Source of the DNA: Echeneis naucrates
Taxonomy: Eukaryota; Chordata; Actinopteri; Carangiformes; Echeneidae
Direction: 5' to 3'
Assembly: GCF_900963305.1 (NCBI RefSeq)
Contig: NC_042523.1
Location: 23,039,297-23,103,296, forward strand
DNA length: 64,000 nt
Shown here: positions 24,547 to 39,500 of the stretch, piece after piece
Numbering within the stretch: the stretch's first letter is position 1
How the letters are laid out: each line of letters starts with the position of its first letter
Program-made: the position numbers and the translations under genes
The notes under the pieces: generated by a model
Told to the model about the DNA's origin: nothing
The model's database searches: none
The model's input: only the letters and a program-made list of their open reading frames with translations

Positions 24547-27500
24547 ATTTGTCAAAGCTGTCACCCAGTTTGCATTGGCTTTGTTTTTGAGAGCCAGTTT
24601 TGAAATGTCAAGCTTTTCCAGATTTATTTTGTTCCTGCTTCACGTCAGAAAAATTAATAATCAGCCTATAAGTTCTGACCCACATCATTACTCACAATCA
24701 CACACACACACACACACACACACATTTCAACGCCTGCTTCACACATTTTTGTGTGATTCTGCTTTTTTTTTTTTTTGACGCTGCTTCATGCATGTTGTGT
24801 ATCAGACCATTGTCTTGAATGTTTGAGATGCTGATTAAAAGTGCTGTTAATAAACTTCACTGCAGCGCCCATATCTCACACACACACACACACACGTCAA
24901 ATAAACAAAGTAGTTGGCATTTCCTAATTTCTAGGGTGATGTTAACTTCCCCACAGAGCCTTTGTTTAGTTGATTTGTGGCAGTGCGAAGGCTTGTGTGG
25001 TTGTGTGTGAGAGAGAGAGAGCATGTGTGTGTGTGTGTGTGCTCGAGCTCCCTGTGAAATAATAGTGTGCTTAGATCTTTGGATGGAGTGAACAATACTT
25101 AATAGGGCCATGATAATAAGTATTAAAATCACTGGACCTGAAAGAAAACGTGATGAGACTCTTAATTACAAAAGAAGGAGGGAGGTAGATGGAGAGAGAG
25201 AGAGAGAGAGAGAGAGGTTGTCTGTAAAAGTAGAAATAAAATGAAGAGTGTGAGGACTGAGGCACAAACTGGGAGGAAGTAAAAAACCAAATTGGTTTTA
25301 AAAATATCATGATGACAGTTTGAAGGTGCTGTGGGAAGGGAATAGGTGGATTGGATGCATGTGTGCCTTGTGTGTTTGCGTGCATTGAAACAAATAGATT
25401 GAGTTGGATCAGGTGAGGGAAAGATAGAAATACCGTACACTCTAATTTTCCTCTCTCTGGCTGTGTTGTATTGAGAAGGAGCGGGTAGGAGGCAGATCGT
25501 AATCAGGCACACCCTGCTGGGGTATTTGTGCTCTCTGATCTCACACTGCAACACACGCACACACACTCTCAGTGGTGTGAGCCTCTCATTCCAGGTCTTC
25601 TGATTAGGAACCAGCTTAGTGATCATCACTTCCTATTCCAGTGAACACAGACATTTTCTGGTCCCACCGAACAAATGAGTTTGAGATGGCACATGGAACC
25701 ATATGAACCTCTGGATTTTCATCATCTGCTGTGAATGTTAAAGTGATAAACATTGATGCAGCAGAGGAGTGGTCCAGTCTTTGTCATGTTGTTTTAATAA
25801 CCTGTTTTCCTTTCTCAGGGCTAAAACTGATGTTAACACTCCATAATTCTGAGTATCTGCAAGTTTGATATTAAATTATGAGTCGTTTTTTTTTTTTTTT
25901 TTTTTTTTTACATGAAAATGATGTGGACTTCTGTGAGGTAGTCATGCACAGTCAGTGTGTTACCTGCAGTAGATTTAGAAAGAGAGGAAGCAAAACAAGC
26001 ACACGTGCTGCCGTGAATGAGCACAGCAGGAAAAATGGGCTTTAAACACTTGGCCACCAAAACAATCCAATATGTTTAAATGCAGGAAATTTGCCAAAAC
26101 ATGGTGTTTGAAATGTTTTCCTTACCCTGAGTATGACCGAGGAGCCTGCTAACAAAAACATAACCTTTTTTCAGTATTTTTCAGCTATTTCAGCTCTTAT
26201 GTAAATTCAAGAGGGACAATTTGTCTGGTCTATAGTGTTGTCAGATTTCAGTGTAACTCGTCACTTCTACACTCTTCATGAATCTGCAGTCATATTTTGC
26301 GATATTCGTCAACACTGTGGATGAAGCTTACAGTTAGCTGCTCTGGGATTGTGCTCCATCTCAGCAGTTATAAGCAGCCTGTTAACTATCAGACATGGAT
26401 GGTGGAAAAAATCATCGACTGGTGCAGGTTTCATTCTTATGTGCCTGAAGCTACGGCTGTCTGTTGAAAGAAGGTGGCTGCTTAAAGGCTGAGTGGGCTT
26501 TTAACCGCAGAAATCCATTTCCACAGTCTTGATGATTTTGACGCTGTTTATTTGAAAAACACAAATATTGATGAGGTGTTATAGGTTTGGAAAACCTAAA
26601 ATATAATGTAATATAACAATCAATTGAAAATATCAGGTAAATCATGTGGAACCACAGCCCTGTGCCTTCTGCAGGAGGGGACGGGATAAAAAAGCTTTCT
26701 CTTTACTTACTCTCTTTTAAAGGCAAAAGCAAAACACCTGTTCATGTTTATTAACTTATTTTGTGGTGTTGTTTTCTCTCACAGTGTCCTGCTTCAGAAG
26801 GACTACAGTTTTCTGACGGACATTAACATCTGGCACCCGTTTGTGACCATCGGGGTTTATTCCTCCACGCTCTCCGCTGCCATGAGCAACCTCATTGGAG
26901 CCTCGCGCATCCTCTACGCCCTGGCCCGAGATGACTTGTTTGGTACGTAATGCAACAGAAGTGGCCTCTGAAGAAAGAGGCAGAAACTCGGAGGCAACAT
27001 TAATCCAACATGCAGTTTGTCTTCTGAACAGTAATAGATGTCAACTCAGTTTGGGCGAATGCTGACTCAGGGGCCTCATGGAAATGACCTGAAAGGGCCT
27101 GGTTTTGTTTTCTTGTTTTTTTTTCAGGGTGTGCTGATGTTTCACAGCATTCTTTGAGGTCTAAAAAGACATGGACCGACACAAAAACAACATATATCAT
27201 GTTCCTACAAGTCCACGCATGGAATAGCCATTATGGCTCTCTGCTGGCATGTACAGTCACAGTGAATGCAATCATGGGAAACTAGGTTGAAGTAAAGCAG
27301 AAGTTTCCATTAAATAGCAGTTACGTGGGAAATAAAAAGCCTCGAAATGCTTTAGATCTAAAAAGACTAACAGACTTCAGCTATGAAAGAAATCATATCG
27401 TCTGAGATTGTATTTAACTTTAAGCTCACAGAAAGTTCCATGTTGAAGTGAAAGCTTGATGAGTGACCCAGATGTTTCTCACTTTCTGAATCTCACCAGA

Positions 27501-30500
27501 AGACGCAGAATAATGATGAAGCTGAAAAGGGCTGGGCTGACCTGGCATTGGAGGGGATAACATCTACAACTTCTGCATTTGGCATTCAGAAGTTTCTGAA
27601 AATAAGAATAGGGCTGTGACTTGGTAAAATATAAAATATAAAATAAGAGTTAAAATATTTTTGTTGAATGCAAACTTGTCGTGCATTCAGAGGAAATGCA
27701 AAAACCACCACAACCAGTAAAGTAAAATTGCAAAAAGTGACGGTGTGGTTTTTTATTTTTATTTATTTTATATTATATTATATCATCACTTACCTGATGA
27801 TATATTATGAAGTAATAATAAAATAATATATAATATATATAATAATATGTAATATACACTGAGCTCTTGAGAACTCCTCTACTTAGTAACGGAAATGGTG
27901 ATCGCTGCCACTTTTTCCTGAAAGTTGAAACACAGAAACGGAGTTTCCAGCACCAACCGAATGCTGCGTTCGTGTGATTTCCATCTCGCAGTGCAGATCA
28001 TTGCTCCCCAGTGCTCCATCATTATTAATGACTGTGAGCAACTTCCTTATCCCATGCTCTGCTCTCTTTGTTAAGTCTATTGCAAATTGATCTGGCCCGT
28101 TTCTGTCTGTGCGTATAGCTGTGTGCGTGCGTGTGTCAGGGGAGATAAATGGCCGTATTAGTGCGAGTTCCTCTGCGGAGTGATCAGACGGAGCAGATGA
28201 CACTAGTTCAGCTGCCACCACCAGCAGCCAAGGTGTTAACTTCAATTAGATTAATCTGTTTAATTAAGAGTCAGTGACTGCAGAACCATAAATGTGTAAT
28301 GCTCCTGTAGAGGGGCGGAAACGTGACATATGACCACTTGGTGTGTGTGTGTGTGTCTGTATGTGTTCTTGTTGTCATTCTGCTCAACCTTCCCACTGTC
28401 CTAGACAAACTGAGTGATGGCTGCACAGTTTTTTGCAGCACACACAGATTTTGTTTATTTATTGGCCATCTCGCATGTCTTTCACTTCTTTTGTTTCTCC
28501 AACTCCTTCACCTCTGTCCTACCTTCTCCCCCTCCTCCATCCTCTCCATCACTCCGTCTTCTCCTCTCAGCCGCATTGATTTAAGGTAAGTCTTCCAGAT
28601 TTAATTCCAATCCTTATCTGAAATGTAGTCGTAAGTGTTGATTCTGCCTCCACCACCGCTCACTCCTCCTTATCTTCCTCCTACTCCTCCTCTTCACCTC
28701 TGCTCTCTCTACTTGTCAGTTTCTCTTTTCAGCTTCTAGTCTTTTTATGTCTCTGTAAAAGGTTCTGATTTTCACTCTTGCAATCACATTATCTTCTTCA
28801 TCAGATGAAATGCCATGCATGTAAGAAATGAGAGGCAGTACGTCAATGCACTCTCTTTTGATACAAAGGCAGTGCTATAAGGTATCAAATAAAATGAAGG
28901 GTTACCTCCATTTGTTGTGCGTTGTGTGTCACCCACACATCCACAGCCTTTTTCTCCAGCTCTCCTTCTTTTCAGACTAGCCACTCAGTTAATTACATAC
29001 ATTTTGTGTAAATGTCAGTTACATTAGAAGTTGCCATTGTTCACCCAAATCTGCGCTGGTATGTAAAAGGCAACATCAGTGTTGCTCTGAGGTCTGTTGT
29101 CAGAATCTGGTTTATATCTGCTGGCGTAAGGAGCAATGGGAATTAAGAGAGACCCAGAAACACAAAACATACAGGTAACAATGCTCCCCAAATAATGGAG
29201 GAATAACAGTCCTGAATATTTTTTGATTTTTGTATATTTTGTCATCTTGGACTGAGACAGCTTGAAGTACTACAAAACCCACGAGACTCTGTTGTCCATG
29301 CTGTGAAGAGCAAATTCTTAACCATCTATTGACTTGATTTTGCAAGCAAATCACAGCATCATAGTTGTTGAATTCATCCCAAATGTATCCAGAATTAAAC
29401 ATAAATCCAAGCTTCAGATCTCAATATTAGTTCACCTTGGTTATTGGAAGTTTCTTGCCAAAGTGCACCTTGGCAGTTGAAGTTTATTTGAATCCATCCA
29501 ACATTTTTTACATACACAGGATTGTCACGCAACTTTTTCTTCCTGCCGTAGTTGCTGATTTTTGTACAATTTCATGGAGACGCAGGTGGTAGAAATGCTT
29601 TTCATTTGAGTTGGCTGAGTGATATTGTGTTTTTGTTGTGCCTTTATTATTTGATGGGAAAAGTGTAGAGAGATGGGAAATGTGAGAGTCCAGCTGGTAG
29701 AACAGCTCCGGTCACTTTGAGAGTGTGTTAAATTCAATCTACATTTAGTTTCTATGTGATAAATTGTCTGTACAGCTTTAAGCTGGTTCAGCACTTCAGG
29801 AGTGATGCACTTTGACAGTTTTGTGTGAGTTAGTGTTCAAACCAACAAAAGAGACAAAACACAAAGGCCTGCTCTGGTGGGAGTGACTTCAGTCTCATTT
29901 CAGATGCAGAGACAGAGATACCAGAGTTATCTAGTTATTTATTGGAACGGGATACCTGTGATTTTAAACATATGCAAAAGAGCCAAATTGGAGTAAACCA
30001 AATGATTATTGTCAGTGATTATTTCCTTCCTCTCGTCCCATTGGGGACTCGCCCCTGAATTATTAAGGGTCTATTCCCCGTTGAAAACCTAGTTGATCTA
30101 AAACTCATGATCAAGCTGCAAAGACATTTTGTCACCTGCTCCGGCTCTTTTAGACACAGAAGCCCCAAGTAAAATAAATCTGGTCTGAAAACCGACTCAA
30201 AACTACAACCCAGTCCTCACTTACCATTAAAAATATGGAGTACAGGCTGTTTCACAAGGCACAGACACACATTATCAAATGTCACTGAGTAAAAAAGTGT
30301 TTGTCCAGCTTGAAATAACAGACGGTTCTTGCTGTTTTTTTTTTTTTGTTTTTTTTTTCCTTTTCTTTTCCCAGCACGTGCTGAGACCATCATGAAATCA
30401 ATCAGTAAAACTCCTCTGGCAGCAAACTTTGCAAAGGAAAAACTGCTTTTCATTTGATAAGTGAACACATTAATGTTTTGTGGAGGCTTGTGGGAAGCAG

Positions 30501-33500
30501 AGTGTCAAAAACCATCAGGAATAGCAGTGAGGAGGAGGTGAGAACTTGCGTAATTATTGATAACAGGCATCTCTTTCAGTGATGCTCAACAAGGAATTTC
30601 CAACTGCTATATCATTTACTCCACACCTACATTGTGTCCAAAACAGTGTGGTATTTGTTAGTGCGGGTGATCAGTGCTTGATGATATTTAATCTAGAAAT
30701 ATTCCAGTTAACCAGAGGTTAGTCATTTGTCGCCTTCTTTCTTTGATTAAACTTTTCTTTCCACTTCTGCGTCTAGAATCTCACTCATGTGGGTTTTGGA
30801 CGGTCACTGCTGATGTTTTCATGCAGAAGCTGCTGCTCAGGGGTTTACTTCCTCCTCACCTGTACATTTCCTAAAATGCTAATACTCAAGAATAGTTCCC
30901 TAAAAAGTGGAAAATTTGTTGTTTTCGCCAACATCTCTATTTTTCTTCACTGCAGGTAAAGCACTGTCTCCGGCCAAGAGGACGTCCCAAAGTGGTAACC
31001 CCTGGGTCTCGGTGCTTATCTCCTGGTTCCTTGTGCAGGTTAGTGGAGACAGAAAAATACAGAATGGTGGCGAAGTTGGTGTCACGTCCCAGCTCCAAAT
31101 AGTGGATGCATGAAAAACTCATGTTGTTGAGAATCGACGAAACCAAACAAAAGAAACCAGGTTGTTTAGGAGACCTCTGTAGTGCCCTCTCAAAGGACCT
31201 GCACGGTGCACCCTGTTGCATTAATGCCCGCTCCTACTATGAGGGCTTGAATGAAAAAGAAGCAGCAAGATGCACTGCAAGAAAATCCTGAAGGCCATGG
31301 CAGAGCTGGAGAGGCGTGATAATGTCCACGAAAAACATTTGACTCACCCAGTTAAGGTTTTCTCCTTGCAGACAACGGCTTTAGCTCTTCATCAGAAACA
31401 AAAGTGACTTTTATCCAAAGGCAAAATGTTGCTGCTAAAAAGGTCCTAGAAAACACAACAAGGCCAGAAACACTCCGAATTCCTAATCCATGCTGCATTC
31501 TTTACTGGTTGTTGGTGAGGCCAACTTGACCCAGGCAGGGGTCGACCGTAGGCGTCTTTTTGCTCGTCCAAACTCCAACCTCAAGTTTTCAAATGAAGTT
31601 TTTAGGTGCTCAAAAACTCAGGCAGGCAATCAAAATGCAGAAATTAAAGAAGTAAAGTGTCGCTTGGATGTAACAGAAAAATAATTGTGGGATACTCCAT
31701 AAAAGTTCACCCTTTTCTTTTACACCACATCAGATCCGATTTTTTGATCTGATGTGTAGAAGAAACATAGAACTAAAATGACTAAACGCTGCTTCCTTCC
31801 TTCTGGGATTTACCGTGCTTCCTCAAATTTTCCAAATTTCATACTTTTTTCCCTTTGAAACAAGGCAACAAATTTGTTGTGCAATCAGTGGCTCTAAAAG
31901 TGTAAAGCATCAAGGTTCAAGAGTACAGCTGTGACACTGGCCTCAGACTTATTTTAAATATTTGAGTAAAACAGAATTCAGGTATAAATTCCTGCTGATC
32001 TAATAGGCAATGAAGCTTTTTTTGTAAAAGCAAAGAAGAAAACCCTCAGCCAAGCTGCTATTATTCCAGGATGATAAATGCAAGGTTTGGAAGATAGTGG
32101 GTCAAAATCTGCCGAGCTCCTGTTTCTATTGTTAAGTCTTGTCACAGAAACTTCCCACAGCCAGAAAAAAAAAGGCCTGTTGTTTAACTGAGAGACTTTT
32201 TTGTCCAAAAAGAACCAAGTGATTCAGAGAAACTAATCCATTCTGGCCAGTTCAATGTGTCCACTTCCTTAACTTCCACGTTGTTCTTTAGCTTTGTCCA
32301 TTTTCATCAGACAAACAATGCCTGAAGTAATTAGTTTTGTTGATAAATACGTACCAAAAACAGTGATTCAAAATCTTCTGTTTAATGAGATTACCAGTTT
32401 GAAATCATTTATCGAACAGTTTAGGGCCTAGAGAACTTATGGGTGCTGTCTTCTCTCATTTAGTATAACATTTTTTTCACGACAAAGATGGTTCAAAGTC
32501 CAAATTGGTCTTTATTAACCCAGAGGTACAGGTGGATGCACAGCCTGTAGTACAGAAAAATAATCATTACAATAATCCTCTACTGTCATTTATTGTAGCC
32601 AAAAATCCCCTTACTGGGGTCAGAAACTCAAACTAACTTTAAAAAATGGCTTGGAGCAAATTTAAAATACATATTGTGTATTTTAGGAGGATTTAAAATT
32701 AGTCAGATAAAGGACAGTTACACGTAAGGACAGTAATCCGAATGTAATGGGAGGTCAGTAAAAAGTTGTTAAACTGTAGATAATGTGTTCCAATCACATA
32801 ATTCCACCTAAAAGTCAGTACTCTTGAAGATAAATTAGTCAGTAATGAATTAGATAGTAAAAATGCTTTGGATTTGTTAAAATGGTGAAAATATTACCTG
32901 GAAAGGGTAAAAAATGATGTTAGTGGGGTCATGATAGAGCCGACGGGTCGAAGTCATTATGACTCAGAAATACACTCTGTTTGGGCCATAGTCTCTGGGG
33001 ACAGTGGAGGGACAGTGGAGGGACAGTGGAGGGACAGTGGAGGGACAGTGGAGGGACAGTGGAGGAAAACAAAGCCCCGGAGTGTCCTCACTTTATCAGT
33101 TCATACAAACATCCCATTCTCACAAATCCAAGACCTCAGTCACACCTTCAGGGCAATTCTTTAAATTTGAGAGGGACATTTTCTTGCACTAAAGGATGAA
33201 CAAATTTCAATTCAACTCTTCAAGGGTAGATTAGATTTGGTTGGTCAAAGGTCAGTGAGTTCATGAAACACTTGATTGTGACTTTAAGAAACTACTTTGA
33301 ATTTATTGACGAAAGATCAAAGTCATGGGGACCTCACATTCCTGTTAAGGCAATACATCAGGAACTCCCAGAGGAAATATAAATGTACACATATACATAA
33401 TATACATTCACTTGGACTCGAGAATTATGGGTAAAGGTCAAAGGTCACTGTGACCTCAGGAAACTGGCCAAGAAGTCATAGTCTGATTATGAGACAATTC

Positions 33501-36500
33501 AATGCCAACAAGATGCAGTGATGAAATTTTAGGTCCGATCAGTCAAAGGCCAGCTTCACCGCTTTTCTGACCAGATTTTCACCCGATTCTTGCAACTCGA
33601 CTGCTTGTCGGAGGAATTCAACCTTGAGGTGGCATTTCTAGTTTTCCATTCTTTGAAGAAGGAAAAAATCTGCCTTGAGTGGTGTTCTTTTCACTTCTAT
33701 TGTATCTACTAAGTGGGGGATAGAAGGAGTCAATATTTTCTGTGGAGAAAAAATGGCAGAGGAGAGGTGGAATAGGATCTGAGGAGCAAATAGGTCTGAC
33801 TGTCCAGTCATTATCAGAGGTGAGTGTTAAAGGCTGAATGACTTGTCATTATTTGCAGTCGTTCTCCCTTTCTCTCACTCTTTGTCCCTCTCTCGTCGTC
33901 TTCTGCTCATCCCTCACCACTCTCAGGACTGGAGGAGGAGCAATTAGATGGAAATCGTTAGCTGCACCGCCACCGCCATCAGAGATTATTGACTTTCATC
34001 CTCTTTCTCTCTGTCTCTTCCTCTGCAATTTGAAATGACTCAGTGATGACAAAAGTCTGATTGTAATCTCGCTTCGAACGCTCACACTGCAGGATGAAAA
34101 GGAAGAGGGTGGAGGAGGGGGAAGGAACAAGCCAAGGCTTCCTTTTGTTGGACTTTTGGGTAGAGGACTCCATGAACAATGAGAGAAGAAATACAGAATA
34201 AATTAAAAAGATGCTTGAAGTGGATAAATCTTGATATACAGCAGGTGTGGTGAGAGTAAACCGCAGCCCGCCACAAATGATTGTGATCGAAAAGATGAAC
34301 ATGACACTTTTAGAATCAAATCAAATTAATTTATAAAGCACCAGATTATAGTAGTTACATCAAGGCGCTTTACGTAGAGTTTGTTTTCTTCAGTCCATCC
34401 ATGGATTTACAATCCTGTGACTCCAAGAATAAAGTCAGCCAATACCTGTCGTCTTTGCAAATATTTTCATGTCCCTGGAAACTTTCTATAAAAATTGGTC
34501 TGACTGTTGTAATCGCTGCAGTCACATTCCAATTCTGAACCACAAGCTATCTGTTCGTCAAGTGAAAAGTGAATTACCTCTCCAAGCTTTTTCACCTGTC
34601 CATCCACCCATTCACCTCCAGCTCCTACTGGGAGAGTCCGAGGTAGTCCCAGTCCAGTCTGGTTATTCTTTATCGTAGTTTGGTTGTTTGTGACCGTGTT
34701 TTCAAGCTTTGGACCACAACTGAAGGTCATGACCGTAGGTGGCAGCTGGAATTTACATTCACTGGCAAATGTAGAGCTCATCACAATCCGGTACATCATC
34801 CATATCACTGCTGATGCAGCGAGAATCTGCCTATTGATCTCACACTCAGGATCAGTTTCCTTGGCAGTGTGCCAGGCCTTCAGATTTTCTCCATTCTGTC
34901 ACACTCCACTGGAAACTGTCTGATGAATTCATCAGAACAACATGAAGCTCTGTCATTGTGATGTCACACTGAGCCAGGAAATTTAGTCTTTACAAAGTGG
35001 AAGTGTGTATCCCTGGAGTGTGTTGTTGTCGTACTATGTATTTTTGCCCCAAAGACACAAAGGTTCGCTTTTTACAAAATAGTTGCTTGTTGATTTACAA
35101 GCTGTGTTGAGAAAGTGCCTGTGCACCATTTCTGTTCTCACAAACATGCCGGGCTTTCTAACCAGCTAACTTCACAGGCTGTCAGAACTCATCACTCGCT
35201 GTAATTAGCAGAAGGTCCTTTGAACACTCTTAACTTTTACAGCCGACTTTAAAAATTTCAACTGTACTGCAGTTTGTCCCGAGTTAATAAACAAAACAAC
35301 TTTTATCCAGACACCCGTTCTGTTTATCCGGAGTCAGGCCATGGTGGCATGGGGCTCATCAGGGAATTCTGGACATCCTTCTCTCCAGATGTAATCCCGA
35401 CAGCGAGTTCTAGGTCTGCCTTCAGATCTACTCCCTGTTAGCCAGGACTTGAAAGCCTCCAGAGAGGGAATCCTTATCCAAGTTTGTGTTGTCAGGAGGA
35501 ATCGCCCCCCGTTGGCTCCCCCACATCAAATTCCCTTCAGTCACAAACTGCGTCCTCTTTGGTCAGGGTAATCCAAAAAAACCAGTTCAGTAGCCATGTG
35601 TTATAAATTATGGAGTAAGCACTAAGACGGTTAAGACACTTCTGAAAAAGCACTGACTGTGTTGTCCGAAGCGTCACCCAGCTGCTTCTGCTCAGTTCTG
35701 TGCAAGCCACAGTGAGCTTCCACTTATTCCTGAGGAATTTATGCACGTTGCTTTTCAGTAAAAAGTCTTTCAACGCACAACACGAAAGCATATGGAGGAC
35801 GCGCACACACACACACACTGTGCGGTGACAGCAGTCGTCCATGCTGGCCTGTTTCTAAGTTAATAGCTAATTAATGCTCCGGTAGAGGAGGCTCCCAGGG
35901 GAGCGTTGGAGAGACACCCACTGACTTTGTCTGCCAAAGGTTAGAGATGCTCTCTCACCCACTTCCCCCGTTTCCACTTTTCCACTCTTGTTCTCCATCC
36001 TCATGTCATTTTCTCTCTCGTTCTAAACCCATTTCAGTAATGTGGCATCATTCCTTCTAATTCCCCATCATTACCTTCGCTCCTCTCTCCCTTTACCCTT
36101 TGGTTCACTTCAAATTTAGAGATCACCGAGTCGCTGCTTTTTCAGTAACATATATGTCAATGACTGGAATTGAAGTTGCTCCAACTCACATGGAGTTTCT
36201 CAGCAGCCAATCATGCAACACATAATAATGGGAGAGGAATTTGGTCCCGCTTTGTTTATTCCTTGGTACAATACTGCAGTTACCACTTTGTTCTGCACAA
36301 TCAGCCTCAACGGCTCACGTCCAGATAAAGAGCACAATCTGATGATGATGATGAAAAATCTACAAAAAAAGGTTTTAGCCAGAAAAGAGGCGGTAATGAC
36401 GGCTCGTGCTTGAAAGAGTGTTTATGCTCACTTTTTGTTCCTCCACTGAATTAGGCAGGGTGTGTTACATGTGGATAGGAGATGATTTCCATTCAAAGCC

Positions 36501-39500
36501 CTCACATCTTTCCATAATTCAAGACTGTGGTTAGTGAAGGGCATAATTTATACACCGACTGAATAGTCAAACAGCACTTTCTCCTTAACACAACCAACAC
36601 AAAATAGTGCACATATTTCAGTGTAGTTACTTAGAACTGTTGTTTGTTCACCTTTCAGATCCTTCAATGCCACATAGATCACAGCTTAAATTTAGCTATG
36701 AATTGTACTTGTAAGAAAATGATAAATAAGGTAACTTAAATTTTTGGAACCTTCTATTAAATTTGATGAAAATCTGTATAAGCATCTTATTATTGGTTGC
36801 ATTTTGTGATAACTTGCTTGAAATTACTGTAGCTGGCTGAAGCTTTGAAGCTGCACCAACCAATATACATCTATTTTTTTTTGCAGTGGATGAAATAAGC
36901 AATGTGATGGGAAAGGTGCCCCCAATTTTATTGCATTTTCTTATTGTTGCTGTGAACTTAATGAAAAATATTTTACGTCTATTTGTTTCTCTCGAGTTAT
37001 TTTAATTTTGTCATATTTCAACATTACATAGTTGGAGATGTTTAACAAGCTCACTGGGGCTTTGCTTCTCCCTTCACTGGTTATTTGTTTTCTGACTATT
37101 TTCTTTGTACTTTAAGTTTTGAACAAGCATAAATAAATAAAACTAAAGCTGCGCTCAACCCATTTTTTTATTTTTCCAGTCTGCAACTTTACAGTTTCTG
37201 TTCATTCTCAGGGCTCTTCCAGTTAGAGTAAAAGGAAAAATGACTTGATAAACCGCTATATGCAGCCTGCTACCACACAACTGTCTGATAATCAGCTTTC
37301 GAAGCTAGCTGGTTGAGCATTTGTCTTCTAAACAGCTCATATAGATATTTTCCTCAGGAGCTTATAAAAAAAACTAACCGTAGCAAAATTTGCCAAAAAC
37401 ATCTCTTTGAAGTGATAATTCTGTATTCTATGTGTTCATGTGTGTTATTACATCTTATTGCACTACACACAAGTGGCCCAAAAAAAAAGCATGAAGCTTT
37501 AAAAATTCTGTTGTGTTGGCACATATGTTTGTGGCTTCCTACATTATAAATGTGATCACGATTATTTTACCAGGATGTGATAAAGTTAAAGGGCCCAAAG
37601 CTTTCTTGGGTGTGTGTGTGTCTGTCACACTCACAGTGAGTCATGTTTGCGTTCTTTCTGTCATCAGAGAAGGTGTTGTAGAGCAGTGGTGATAACAGGG
37701 TCATCATTTTCCTCCATTGTCAGTCACCTACTCAGTCAGGTAGGAAGTGTGAGCTCTAACGTGTGAACGTTAGAGTGCTGTCAGGATTTTAAGATGGACG
37801 ACTCTCCTAATCAGGCGCCAGAAATTCAAAATGGTGCTCGGCGGGGCTGTGATGTCACAAGGGTGCTGTAGCTCGCAGCAGCAGCCTTAATTAAAACTGA
37901 ATGTTCGACTCGGCCAACGTGTGGGCCTTAAAGGGTCCCAGTAAAGTGCTGAACAGTTTCATTTTAAAAGCGCCTCCCTCTGAAGGTGTTTCCCAGGGTT
38001 AGCGTGCTGCAGCACAGACAGATAATCATAGCTAAAAAAAAGTTGAAAACCAGATAAGGTGCAGCTGCTTTTACATCAGGCTTTTGATCACCTTATTGAA
38101 CCGTAAGTCCTGCCACTCTTACCAGGTGATTGCTCAAAGTGGGATTTGTTGGCTCTCTTAAAATAATTTGGTTGGGTTCACCCTTTTTTTTGCCTGTTGT
38201 AAAGGTCATAAAAAAGCATTGAAATGCACCACTCCGTCACACTTTAGGATGATGTCTTGCTGGGAAAGCTAATTTGTTTGTTTTTCTTTTTCCCCCCTTT
38301 CCTTTGTTTTTGCTTTTTCCCTCCAGCTGGTGCTGTTTTCGGGGAAGCTCAACACCATCGCCAGCATTGTGACCATTTTCTTCCTGCTGGTTTACGCCGC
38401 TGTGGACTTGGCCTGCCTCGCTCTGGAATGGGCCTCTGCACCTAATTTCAGGTACACACACACTCTCACCAAGCAGACTCCCTCCCTTGTTTATCTTCCT
38501 CCTCTGCTGTTGTTTATGTGTGCTTGTGAGGAAGTGGTTGTTTGCCAGCTGGATGCTGCTACAGCGACAGTGTACTAATTAAGGCATAAAACTGGCCAGT
38601 CCTTATAGCCCCATATTGAACTGGGACTGACAATAAAACCACAAGTGTGTGTGTGTATGTGTGAGTGAGTGAACTGGATTTTCAGGTTCACAGATTTAAA
38701 TTTACAGCATTTGTGTGTTTGTGTCAGTGTGCGGTTTGTTCTCTGAGGACACTTGCAATGACCCTGATTTATAAAAGCTCCCCAAAGCTGATCTTTCACA
38801 ACTGTAGCACGTTCAATTCACTCTGCAATGTTTTTATGAGCTTTTCATGTGAAACGTTGATGGTGTCACACAGAAAATATCTTGTCATCCAAATCTTTAA
38901 TTTATAAAACTATATCTCCAAATCCAATCCTGTACTGTTGTTGGTGGGTTTTTTTAAGACATCCCTCCATTGATTGAATTCCTCACTGGCTGTGAAAAAC
39001 ATTTCAAACATGATAACTGCTTTCTCTTTTTATTTGCTGGGGGGGGAGAAACAGTTTAAACACCCTGCATCACTTTATTGTTGTGACAGATCGCCTCCAG
39101 CTACAGCATCTTTGGGTGTGTTACGCATCCCTCTGCACTGATAGCTGAAAATGACTCGTAAGGCATGAGAGGACCCACATCAAGGACACATCGGTCAAGT
39201 CGGCCACTAACAGTGTAAACGCTCTGTTTGTCTGGAAATCAAAGAGATCGAGAAGTTTTGTCTTCTTTTTTTCCGTTTTTTTTAATTGTAGTACTGATTC
39301 CGGGCACATAACGGTTTATTTATTTCACCTTTTGAATACTTGCTCGGGTGATGTGAGTGGATTAAACTGATAGTTTAATATTGCACACTCCGCTTGTAGT
39401 GTTGTATACCTCTGCCAAAGCAATATGGGAATTGAATGCTTCAGTTTGGGTGCAGAGGCGGAGGCCAGGAACTGACTCACCTGTAAGATGATGCTTTTCA

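Larger units (their letters stand above)
15614..26784 (+). other. slc12a9 intron 6 (11.2 kb)
   Basis: No gene recognised on either strand. It holds several CA/GA/GT microsatellites clustered at 23.9-25.2 kb, a Tc1-like relic and a tRNA-derived SINE (both listed separately). The rest is unremarkable AT-rich sequence. Confidence 0.6.
31039..38326 (+). other. slc12a9 intron 8 (7.3 kb)
   Basis: No gene recognised. Holds an 11-bp tandem repeat (33001-33066), a dispersed fish repeat with nuclear-receptor motifs (about 33110-33645) and two weaker repeat relics (34310-34380, 35320-35480). A 10-bp hairpin (ACATCAGATC / GATCTGATGT) lies at 31727-31755. Confidence 0.6.

Noticed and set aside
24431-24778. 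Thr-His repeat frame at the CA microsatellites
   Set aside because: Translation of CA repeats; no gene evidence.
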